Positions 34,485-41,712 of a DNA stretch of 64,000 bases are shown here, one piece after another. The translations under genes were made by a program, and so were the position numbers. This stretch comes from Lewinella sp. IMCC34191 (GTDB lineage: Bacteria > Bacteroidota > Bacteroidia > Chitinophagales > Saprospiraceae). The notes under the pieces were generated by a model that did no database searches, was not told the DNA's origin, and saw only the letters and a program-made list of their open reading frames with translations. Every line of letters starts with the position of its first letter. Within the stretch, counting starts at the first letter, position 1. The DNA is taken from assembly GCF_003390935.1 (NCBI RefSeq), contig NZ_QNQZ01000006.1:124001-188000 (forward strand), in the 5' to 3' direction.

Positions 34485-34787
34485 ATGACAAATCAACAAC
34501 TTATCCTAGAAGCAATCGAAAATAGGAAGACAATTGCAATTAATTATAAAGGTGGAGAGAGAGTAATTGAGCCATTTACTCTCGGATATCACAAGTCTAC
34601 GGGTAATCTTATTCTTAGAGCATTCTTTCTGGATGGCTACTCGAGCAGTGGGGAATACTATCAGTGGAAGATATATCGGCTGGATAATATATCCAATGTA
34701 AAAGTCCTCAATCAGCCCATATTCTTTGACCGGGATGGATACAATCCTAATGATTCAGATATGAGCGAAATTCTTGCCACAATTTAA
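34485..34787 (+). CDS. Free-standing WYL-domain protein
   Basis: 100 residues. After a helix (NQQLILEAIENRKTIAINY) comes a small Sm-like beta barrel with WYL-type pattern: YKGGERVIEPFTLGYH, GNLILRAFFLDGY, then YYQWKIYRLDNISNVKVL. WYL domains bind ligands, probably nucleotides or nucleic acid, and control defence systems. There is no helix-turn-helix, so this is a sensor or adaptor rather than a DNA-binding repressor. It sits 9 nt before the ATPase gene, so the two are surely co-transcribed, and is separated from the SIR2-like gene by a 198-nt GC-richer spacer. Confidence 0.75.
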   Translation: MTNQQLILEAIENRKTIAINYKGGERVIEPFTLGYHKSTGNLILRAFFLDGYSSSGEYYQWKIYRLDNISNVKVLNQPIFFDRDGYNPNDSDMSEILATI

Positions 34788-34796
34788 ACAACCGTT

Positions 34797-36959
34797 ATGG
34801 ATTATCTAGCTGTTTCTCTTCGGCATTGCTACGGTATAAAGTCATTTACAAAAACTTTTGATTTTACACAAAAACCAACTTGTGGTATATATGCACCTAA
34901 CGGTATAATGAAAACCTCATTTGCCAAAACGCTCATGGACTACTCAAAGGGAGTAGATAGTAGAGACGAAATATATCCTGAAAGAACTACGATTCGCCAA
35001 ATTGAAGATGAAGAAGGGAATGAAATACCGCCAGAAAAGATATTTGTAATTGAACCATATAACTCATCTTATAGGTCGACGAAAATGTCGACACTGTTAG
35101 TTAATAATTCCTTGAGGGAGGAATATGAAAATATTATTGAAGACATTGAAAAAGCATTGGAAGCGTTAATGCAGCCTATCCGTAAGCTTAGCGGTATTCG
35201 CAAGGAAGTCGCTCCAGTGATCTCCAGCGATATAATGGGTACTTCAAAAGAAATCTATTTAGCTATTCAAAGGGTCAAGAATGAGGTCAATCAGATCAAA
35301 GGAAGTGAATGGAGCCATATAACATACAATAGTATATTTTCGCCTAGGGTAGAACAACTCCTTGAAGATGATGAGTTTGTGAATGACTTAACTCAATATG
35401 CTGAAATATATGATTCTTTGATAGAAAGATCAGTTTATTTTAGAAAGGGAGTATTTAACCATAACAATGCTGACACAATAGCCAAAAATTTATCTGACAA
35501 TGGTTTCTTTCTCGCAAACCATGCTATCAATCTATTTGACCAGGAAACTTATATTTCAATCAAGAGCATTGATGAGTTGAAGAATGTTATCCAAAACGAA
35601 AAAGACAAGATTATTGAGAATACGGAATTGAAAAGAGCATTCGAGGTATTGGACAAAAAACTAAAGGCAAATAAAGAATTCCGAGATTTTAGGAAATACC
35701 TATCTGACAATCCCGAAATTCTTCCAGAGCTCGAAAACCCATCAGTTTTCAAGCAAAAGCTTTGGTTATCATATTTTAGAGACAATATTGAACAATACAA
35801 TGCTTTGTTGGAGAGCTATGAGAATGGCAAAGCTAGAACAGATGAAATTGTTGCTGCAGCAAGAGCTGAAAGCACGTTGTGGAATAGCGTTGTACAAATT
35901 TTTAATAGTAGGTTTAGTGTTCCTTTCAAATTACGGGTTGAAAACCAAGAGGATGTAATATTAAAGAAGGAGGGACCTAGTGTAGCCTTCGTATTCTCAG
36001 ATGAGAATAATACTCGCCCTGTTAAGGAACAGATTTTATTGAAAGTTCTAAGTAACGGGGAAAAACGAGCCCTCTATTTGCTAAATACAATTTTTGAAAT
36101 TGAGGCAAGAAAAGCTTCAGGGCAAGAAACATTCTTTATCATTGATGACATAGCTGATTCATTTGATTACAAAAACAAATATGCGATAATTGAATATTTG
36201 AAAGATATCACGAATGAGCCATTTTTCAGACAGATAATTTTCACGCATAATTTTGATTTTTTTAGAACCATATCTTCACGCTTGGATATGGGACGTCCTC
36301 ATAAATTTCACTGTAGAAAAACGATGACGGAGGTATCATTAGTTGAAGAAAAATATCAGAACAACCCATTCATAACCTGGAAAAACAATCTTCATCTTGA
36401 TAATGCCATGCTTATCGCATCAATTCCTTTTGTTAGAAATATAGCTGAGTACTCAGGAGACGATGCCAATTTTGCCAAATTGACCTCGCTCTTGCATATT
36501 AAAAACGATTCGAGGACAATTACCGTTTCAGACCTAGAATCCATTCACAAATCTATACTCAAAGACAAGAATAATCTTTCCCTGCCAGATGGTCATAGAT
36601 TGTTGATCGAGATGATATTTACCGAAGCTGATACAATTGAAGCTTTGCGCGGTGTTCATGTAGACCTTGAGAAAAAGATAGTACTAGCTATTGCAATCCG
36701 CTTAAAGTGTGAAGAATATCTAATAGGGAGAATCAATAATCAAGAATTTGTAAATTCTATAAATAAAAATCAGACATTCCGTCTCTGTAAGAAGTTTAAA
36801 GAAACATTTCCTTTGGAGAAAGAAGTTTTAGATATATTGGACCAAATAAACTTAATGACTCCGGAGAATATTCATTTGAATTCATTCATGTATGAACCAT
36901 TATTAGATTTGTCTGATCTCCAGCTTAAAGCACTATATGGACGCGTTAAGCAATTATGA
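34797..36959 (+). CDS. ABC/SMC-type ATPase with atypical Walker A
   Basis: 720 residues. The N-terminus has TCGIYAPNGIMKTSFAKTL: the P-loop lacks the usual second Gly (APNGIMKTS instead of GxNGxGKS) but keeps Lys-Thr/Ser. A long helical region (~100-380, e.g. EYENIIEDIEKALEALM, KNVIQNEKDKIIENTELKR) fits a coiled-coil insertion. The second half has the ABC signature VLSNGEKRALYLLN, a Walker B-like ETFFIIDDIADSFDYKNKYA with Asp-Asp, and an H-loop IIFTHNFDFF. The C-terminal ~200 residues are helical with no recognised nuclease motif. The build resembles ATPases of PrrC/RloC- or PtuA-like defence proteins; with SIR2-like and WYL neighbours a phage-sensing role is plausible. Confidence 0.8.
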   Translation: MDYLAVSLRHCYGIKSFTKTFDFTQKPTCGIYAPNGIMKTSFAKTLMDYSKGVDSRDEIYPERTTIRQIEDEEGNEIPPEKIFVIEPYNSSYRSTKMSTLLVNNSLREEYENIIEDIEKALEALMQPIRKLSGIRKEVAPVISSDIMGTSKEIYLAIQRVKNEVNQIKGSEWSHITYNSIFSPRVEQLLEDDEFVNDLTQYAEIYDSLIERSVYFRKGVFNHNNADTIAKNLSDNGFFLANHAINLFDQETYISIKSIDELKNVIQNEKDKIIENTELKRAFEVLDKKLKANKEFRDFRKYLSDNPEILPELENPSVFKQKLWLSYFRDNIEQYNALLESYENGKARTDEIVAAARAESTLWNSVVQIFNSRFSVPFKLRVENQEDVILKKEGPSVAFVFSDENNTRPVKEQILLKVLSNGEKRALYLLNTIFEIEARKASGQETFFIIDDIADSFDYKNKYAIIEYLKDITNEPFFRQIIFTHNFDFFRTISSRLDMGRPHKFHCRKTMTEVSLVEEKYQNNPFITWKNNLHLDNAMLIASIPFVRNIAEYSGDDANFAKLTSLLHIKNDSRTITVSDLESIHKSILKDKNNLSLPDGHRLLIEMIFTEADTIEALRGVHVDLEKKIVLAIAIRLKCEEYLIGRINNQEFVNSINKNQTFRLCKKFKETFPLEKEVLDILDQINLMTPENIHLNSFMYEPLLDLSDLQLKALYGRVKQL

Positions 36960-37439
36960 ATTGCCGCTAACACCGCGCCAACTCCATTTAGCTAAGTAAC
37001 TCCCTGGCATTCTGAAGCCCTCGGCTCCACTGCTTTGGGGTGTTATTGCGGCGCGTAAGCCTGGAAGGTATGGGAGTATTGCATAAACTGTGTCACGGCA
37101 TTTTCCAGCGAAAGTAATTTTTGGTCAAGCCCCCGTAAAGGACCGGGGGGGCTCGGGCAACAAGTACGCTGCCGGCCGCGCTCACAGGTCCAGACGCAAT
37201 CGGTCGTCGTAGACGATGGCCTGTTGAGCGAGGATGCGGTTCCAGTTATGCATCGCTTTTTGCCATTTGGCCGTTAGGTCTGGCTGGACCAGATATAGCA
37301 AATTAGCTGCGCTGCTGCCTGAGACGATCATCAAAGCGGTGTCCGAGGTGAAAGGTGACCCCGACTAGCCAGCCGACTTTCCCCCAAACCAACGTATTAT
37401 CAACCACCCCTCACTCCCCCAAGCAGAAATACCCCAACC
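36960..37439. other. Right flank of the AT-rich island
   Basis: GC content returns to the host level within ~20 nt of the ATPase stop. It holds an imperfect inverted repeat (36963-36974 with 37039-37052), a possible insertion-sequence end near 37078-37105 (GCATAAACTGTGTCA), a G/C hairpin near 37134-37162 and the transposase relic at 37182-37364. Confidence 0.5.
37182..37364 (-). pseudogene. C-terminal relic of an IS256 (mutator) family transposase
   Basis: On the minus strand one open frame of ~60 codons ends in TGA and contains GSPFTSDTALM, then LLYLVQPDLTAKWQKAMHNW and RILAQQAIVYDDRL. This follows the C-terminal pattern of IS256-family transposases (F-x-x-D-x-A-hh, hLYLA, KW-x-x-P-hxNW, L-A-I-x-F-x-x-R-L). 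The catalytic DDE core is absent; the frame is closed upstream by TAG. It marks past transposition at the island border. Confidence 0.6.
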
Positions 37440-37664
37440 ATGAAAAAGCCCTACCGCTACCTTTGGCTACTGCTGCCGGTGTTCTTGCTATACGCAAACA
37501 TGGAGCCACAGCGGACAGTGGGCATCCAGCTGCACGACACCTACTACGTGAGTGTGGCCCGCCAGGTATGGACGTTCCTAAGCATCCTCTTCCCGGTGGC
37601 CGTCGTGAGCCAGGGGCTCTTTTTGGGCAACGTCGTGTTTGCCCTCATCTGGCGGTACCGGTGA
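37440..37664 (+). CDS. Small membrane protein with HDTYYV motif
   Basis: 74 residues: MKKPYRYLWLLLPVFLLYAN, then VGIQLHDTYYVSVARQVWTF and a second hydrophobic segment FPVAVVSQGLFLGNVVFALIW. Two membrane helices. LHDTYYV recalls the HDTYYVVAHFH stretch of heme-copper oxidase subunit I, but the following His residues are missing, so oxidase function is not supported. Small proteins of this look accompany other small membrane proteins in Bacteroidota. Confidence 0.6.
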   Translation: MKKPYRYLWLLLPVFLLYANMEPQRTVGIQLHDTYYVSVARQVWTFLSILFPVAVVSQGLFLGNVVFALIWRYR

Positions 37665-37794
37665 GCGGCGAGGGTCCTGTTACACGCAACGAGCGGGGCT
37701 CTACCTTATGCCACCGGTCAGGCACGCTGCAACTCCCTCACCCCGTTAAAGAATGCTCCTGCAACGGCACCAGACTCGCGACCCAGCCACAGCT

Positions 37795-38076
37795 ATGCTC
37801 CTAGACGACCACCACCTCCCTCCTGGCCCGAAACAGCGTTCCACCCGCACCTTCCTGAAAAAGGCGGCGGTCTTCTGGATCGTCGTCGTAGGGGCCTTTT
37901 TCTTGATCGGTTTTCTCGGCCCGGTGCTGGGGAGCCAGTACGGCTATATCCGGACCGCGCAACTCCTCCGTAGCTTCAACGGGGTACTCTTCGTATCTGG
38001 CGTCGCGGGCGTACCATTGATCATGGTGCTGGCCGTGGGCCTGCGGGCGTTCCAGAAGCTGCTGGAGCGGCTGTAG
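37795..38076 (+). CDS. Small hypothetical membrane protein
   Basis: 93 residues from the ATG at 37795 (the ATG at 37753 adds a less plausible extension). Two hydrophobic segments (around 25-45 and 65-82) and a basic end RAFQKLLERL. No family recognised. It lies 130 nt after the HDTYYV protein on the same strand. Confidence 0.5.
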   Translation: MLLDDHHLPPGPKQRSTRTFLKKAAVFWIVVVGAFFLIGFLGPVLGSQYGYIRTAQLLRSFNGVLFVSGVAGVPLIMVLAVGLRAFQKLLERL

Positions 38077-38219
38077 GCGGGCCCCGCGGCGGATTGATCA
38101 TCCGGTAGTGCGCTGGGGAATGGAACTGCTGCCGCAGGCCGCCTCGGAATCCGTGGCCGTACGGCCCCCGGCTGCAAAACCTACCCTATTTTCATCCGGC
38201 AAAGACTACCCTCCCGCGC

Positions 38220-39248
38220 ATGGCCCCGCTCTACCCTGTCCTATGCTGCCTCGGATGGCTGCTGTTCCTCTCGCCCGGCCTCCGCGGGCAGGTGACCGGA
38301 CCGGCGCCCGACACCAGCTTCAAATTTCACCCCGGTCATTACGTGGCCGTGGGACCCGGTTCCGAACTGGCCGAGCTGACGGGCCTATCCGAACCGGCCC
38401 TGCGGGGCGTCAACAAGCGGTATCTGTGGCGGATGCTCGAACCGGAAAAGGATGCCTACGATCTGTCCGCGATCGCAGCGGACCTGGACTACTGTGCGCG
38501 GCACGGCAAGCAGCTGGTGGTCTACCTGGTCGATAAGGCATTCTGGATCAAAGGCGCCATGCCGGCCTACCTAAAAGCGCTGGAAGTGCGGAGTGGGGCG
38601 CAAAGCTTCGACCCCGTGCGCTGGCACCCGGACTACGTGGCGCGCTTCCTGGCGCTCGGAAAAGCCATCGGCGAACGCTTCGACCGGCATCCCAATTTCG
38701 AGGGGATCGCCATCCAGGAAACCTCGCTGGATATGAGCGAGGAAGACTTTCGGAAATACGATTATACCCCGGACAAATACCGGGACGCGCTACTGGAAAT
38801 CCTGCGGGGGCTGCAGCAGGCCCTACCGCACAGCCGCGTCTTCTGGTACCAGAACGGGCTGCACCGGGACGACGGCCACCTGCGGCAGATCGCCGATTCC
38901 ATCTCCGGGTCCCGGATCGTAATAGGCGGTCCGGATATCCTCCCCCACCGCACCTGGCTCCGGAATACGTATAAGATTTACGGGGAGTATAAAGAGGCGC
39001 TGCTGCTGTTCGGCTCGGCCCAGGACGACTCCTACAAGCACCACAAGCAGGATACCCGCGGGGGGGTGAAGGCCCCCGTACATCCGGAAGGCTACCTGAG
39101 CATGGAAGACATTTTTCTTTACGCCCGGGACCGTATGTACGTGAACTACCTTTTCTGGAATCACTACTACGAAGGACAACCGGAGGAGCGGACCTTCGAC
39201 GATGCGCTAGGGGTGATACGGGCATATCCCGCTTTCAACGTTCGGTAA
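38220..39248 (+). CDS. Secreted TIM-barrel protein, glycoside-hydrolase-like
   Basis: 342 residues with signal peptide (MAPLYPVLCCLGWLLFLSPGLRGQ). The sequence follows a (beta/alpha)8 pattern: GVNKRYLWRMLEPEKDAYDL, a long helix LDYCARHGKQLVVYLVDK, NFEGIAIQETSLDMSEEDF with a possible acid/base Glu, RVFWYQNGLHRDD, SRIVIGGPDIL and MYVNYLFWNHYYEG. It resembles glycosidase-clan barrels such as GH42/GH5-like proteins, but no family assignment is certain and the nucleophile is not obvious. Confidence 0.65.
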   Translation: MAPLYPVLCCLGWLLFLSPGLRGQVTGPAPDTSFKFHPGHYVAVGPGSELAELTGLSEPALRGVNKRYLWRMLEPEKDAYDLSAIAADLDYCARHGKQLVVYLVDKAFWIKGAMPAYLKALEVRSGAQSFDPVRWHPDYVARFLALGKAIGERFDRHPNFEGIAIQETSLDMSEEDFRKYDYTPDKYRDALLEILRGLQQALPHSRVFWYQNGLHRDDGHLRQIADSISGSRIVIGGPDILPHRTWLRNTYKIYGEYKEALLLFGSAQDDSYKHHKQDTRGGVKAPVHPEGYLSMEDIFLYARDRMYVNYLFWNHYYEGQPEERTFDDALGVIRAYPAFNVR

Positions 39249-39281
39249 CTCCAACCTACCCCGCCACCCTATCCTTTCCAT

Positions 39282-39695
39282 ATGCAACAACGAGATATCC
39301 TCCAAGACGAGATCGAAGAACTCGGCCGGGTACTCGGGCGGATCCTGGCGACCTTCCTCGGGTGGCAGTCGGAGGGCGACCCGGTACGCGGTACGCAAAT
39401 GGCTAACGAACAGCTGGCCAGCGAGCTGGACGTGTCCGTGGAGCAATTGCTTGCCCTGGACGAGCAGGCACTACGGGAGTACCTGACCACCCGCAACTGG
39501 ACGCCGGCGCATATGGAGGCCCTGGCGCAATATCTGGCCGCGGCCGGGACGGAGAAAATGCACACGGACCGGGCGGAAGCGGAGCGGTATGTACAAACGG
39601 CGCTCCGGCTGCTGGATATCGCCGACGACCAGTCGGCTACCCTCTCCTTTGAACGGATGAGCCTGCGCGGGGATATCGAAGGATTGCTTGGGTAG
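39282..39695 (+). CDS. Helical hypothetical protein (DUF6483-like)
   Basis: 137 residues, nearly all alpha-helical and without cysteines or membrane segments: MQQRDILQDEIEELGRVLGR start, EQLASELDVSVEQLLALDEQ middle, a C-terminal tetratricopeptide-like pair of helices. The start resembles DUF6483 (small proteins beginning D-h-hxxhIEphuxhluhhh). Cytoplasmic, role unknown. Confidence 0.6.
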   Translation: MQQRDILQDEIEELGRVLGRILATFLGWQSEGDPVRGTQMANEQLASELDVSVEQLLALDEQALREYLTTRNWTPAHMEALAQYLAAAGTEKMHTDRAEAERYVQTALRLLDIADDQSATLSFERMSLRGDIEGLLG

Positions 39696-39779
39696 CCGCT
39701 TCGTTTGGACCGTCCGCTTATGGACGAAAATCCCTACTTTAGAAGTCGTCATACGCTTCACCACACACTGCTTTCCGGA

Positions 39780-40998
39780 ATGCGACTTTCCCGCGCTACC
39801 CCTTCCGCGCCCTTCTTCGGGATTAGAGGGTTGTTGGCTTTACCGACTTTCCTGTTCTTACTCGGGAGCTGCGCCGATCCCCCCCCGCTACGAGATCGTG
39901 CTGCAAAACGCCCACCTCTTCGATGGCTACGCGGATCGCGGGACGGTATCCATCGGGATCAACGCCGATACCATCGCGGTCATATCGGAGGCGGAGCTGG
40001 CGGGCGACTCGATCGTCGACGCGGCGGGTAAATTCGTGCTGCCGGGGCTGGTGAACGCCCACGTCCACGTTTCGCGGCCGGAACAGCTACGGGAAGGCTA
40101 CGCACGGGGGATCCTGTACCTGCTCAATATGCACACCGGGATGGAGGCGCGGGAAGCCGAGTGGAAACGCAACTCCCGGGACGCGGCGGGGAGCTCCGTA
40201 CTCTACGGCGCCGGCCACGCGGCAACGGTACCGGGCGGCCATCCTACGCCCTTCAGTCCGGATATGGAGACGATTAGCGACTCCGTCCCGCAGACAACCT
40301 GGATCGACCACCGGATTACGGCGGGGGCGGATTACATCAAGATCATCCACACCGAGCGGGGATGGATGGGCGATCCGCCCGGGCCCTCACTGTCCTATCC
40401 GCAAATCGGGGAAATCATCGATGCCGCGTACGCCCGCGGGTACAAGGCGGTGGTACACGCCACTTCAATCGAAGAAATGATGGAGATCGCGCCCTACCGG
40501 CCGGACGGCTTCGTCCACATGCCGGACTTCCGGGACAACTACCCCGTTCCGGAAACCTATTACGCCACCCTGCGCGAAAGCGGGGCCTTTGTCGTCACCA
40601 CCGGCGGCATCGCCCTGAAACCCCTGGAGGGCGCCCCGCCCTTTGTGGCCGAATGGGTCACCGAGAATCTGCTGGACGCGGACCAGCGGGCGGAGATCAT
40701 CCGCGGCTACTACGAAAACGGTATTCCCCTCGTCGCGGGCACCGACGCCCAGGAAGGGCAGATGGATTTCGGGGACGACTACTTCCTCGAACTGGAACTG
40801 TACCGAATGGCGGGCCTGCCCAACGAAACCATTCTGCGGGCGGCCACCGGAAACGCCGCGGAAGCGTTCGGATTGCCCGTCGGCGAAGTAATGGAGGGCG
40901 GCCCGGCTACTTTTCTGGTCCTGGCCGGCAATCCGTTGGATGACCTCGGTCACCTTCGTGCGGTGGAGCAGATCTGGAAGAACGGCAGCCGGGAATAA
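39780..40998 (+). pseudogene. Amidohydrolase lipoprotein, frameshifted at a C8 run
   Basis: The ATG at 39780 encodes a lipoprotein signal ending LPTFLFLLGSCADPPP. After eight C at 39879-39886 that frame is lost, and the amidohydrolase continues one frame over (RYEIVLQNAHLFDGY to the stop at 40998). With seven C the two would be one ~405-residue protein. The enzyme part is intact: HVHVSRP (metal HxH), YIKIIHTERG (Lys), VVHATSIEEMMEI and FVHMPDF (His ligands), LVAGTDAQEG (catalytic Asp), the pattern of imidazolonepropionase-like or prolidase-like amidohydrolases. The alternative start at 39688 in the enzyme frame gives no export signal and overlaps the previous gene. Slippage, sequencing error or true decay are possible. 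Confidence 0.8.
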
Positions 40999-41031
40999 CG
41001 GGGGACCGGAAAGCTTCTCGCTGTACGGCAG

Positions 41032-41039
41032 TACCTTTA
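41032..41039 (+). promoter_or_regulatory. -7-like element TACCTTTA
   Basis: Near match to TAnnTTTG, 50 nt before the start of the 64-residue membrane protein. Confidence 0.3.
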
Positions 41040-41088
41040 GTTACGGTAGCCGCGACCGGGTACCGGAATCACGCACCTACTGCATACG

Positions 41089-41283
41089 ATGTCCCGCGCT
41101 AGCCTTCTGCCCTACGCCCTATTATCCGCGGCGGTGATCATCAGCGTGAATCTGTGCGTGGCGTGGCTGATCCGCGGCACTACCAATTGGCCCTATCCGC
41201 TTCACCGGCTGAATATCTTCTCCGTATGCTACGTACTGATCTGTTGCACCGCCGGATTTTTGGTAATAGCGCGGGAATTCTAG
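41089..41283 (+). CDS. Small two-helix membrane protein
   Basis: 64 residues: MSRASLLPYALLSAAVIISV (helix 1), a loop RGTTNWPYPLHRLN and helix 2 IFSVCYVLICCTAGFLVIA. No family recognised. Supported by its membrane pattern and an upstream -7-like element only. Confidence 0.45.
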   Translation: MSRASLLPYALLSAAVIISVNLCVAWLIRGTTNWPYPLHRLNIFSVCYVLICCTAGFLVIAREF

Positions 41284-41293
41284 CGTGGCTGAA

Positions 41294-41324
41294 TTTTCTC
41301 CTCCTGCGCTCCGCCGCAAAAAAG
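41294..41324 (+). repeat. Interspersed repeat copy
   Basis: TCCTGCGCTCCGCCGC followed by AAAAAAG, 10 nt after the small membrane protein gene. Confidence 0.65.
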
Positions 41325-41442
41325 TTGTCCCACCAGCAATTGCCGCGGAAGGTAGCGCCGCGTCGAGAATTTTCCCCGGACCGTCGAACGTAACGACAAA
41401 ACGAAGTTTGCCGGGCTGAATCTGTCGCCCGTATTGGCCAAG

Positions 41443-41604
41443 AGCTTGTTTGGACTTTACCAATCGACCTGCAAATGGCCCTTTTTCACCTGCTCTGCGT
41501 TACCAAAAATGGCATCGTAGCGCTGCTACGATCCACTTTTGGTGCCTTGATCAGGCGCAAAATGACTCATTTTCGGCCAGATGGCCAAAATCCAAACAAG
41601 GTCT
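41443..41604. repeat. 162-bp imperfect palindrome (MITE-like fold-back element)
   Basis: The left arm begins AGCTTGTTTGGACTTTACC and ends ACCAAAAATGGCATCGTAGC; the right arm read backwards begins AGACCTTGTTTGGATTTTGG and ends ACCAAAAGTGGATCGTAGC. The ~79-nt arms match along most of their length with scattered mismatches and 1-nt gaps, around the centre GCT at 41522-41524. No ORF inside. Size, terminal inverted repeats and lack of coding content fit a miniature inverted-repeat element, or a large structured RNA. Confidence 0.8.
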
Positions 41605-41712
41605 AAGTTGTGGAGCCTCGTAAACGCGTGGATCACCCGCACCGATACCATGGTCGGGGGGCGTCGATCGTACCGCCCGGACCATGAATGCCAAGGACTT
41701 TAACGACTCATC

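Larger units (their letters stand above)
41284..41712. other. Gene-free region with repeat copy and long palindrome
   Basis: Holds a repeat copy at 41294-41324 and a 162-bp imperfect palindrome at 41443-41604. No convincing ORF. Confidence 0.6.

Noticed and set aside
36963-37052. Possible integron attC site after the ATPase gene
   Set aside because: GCCGCTAACACC and its inverted partner do not fit the RYYYAAC/GTTRRRY core sites, and no integrase is seen.
37440-37664. Heme-copper oxidase subunit I fragment
   Set aside because: Only LHDTYYV is shared; the following His residues and surrounding helices are missing.
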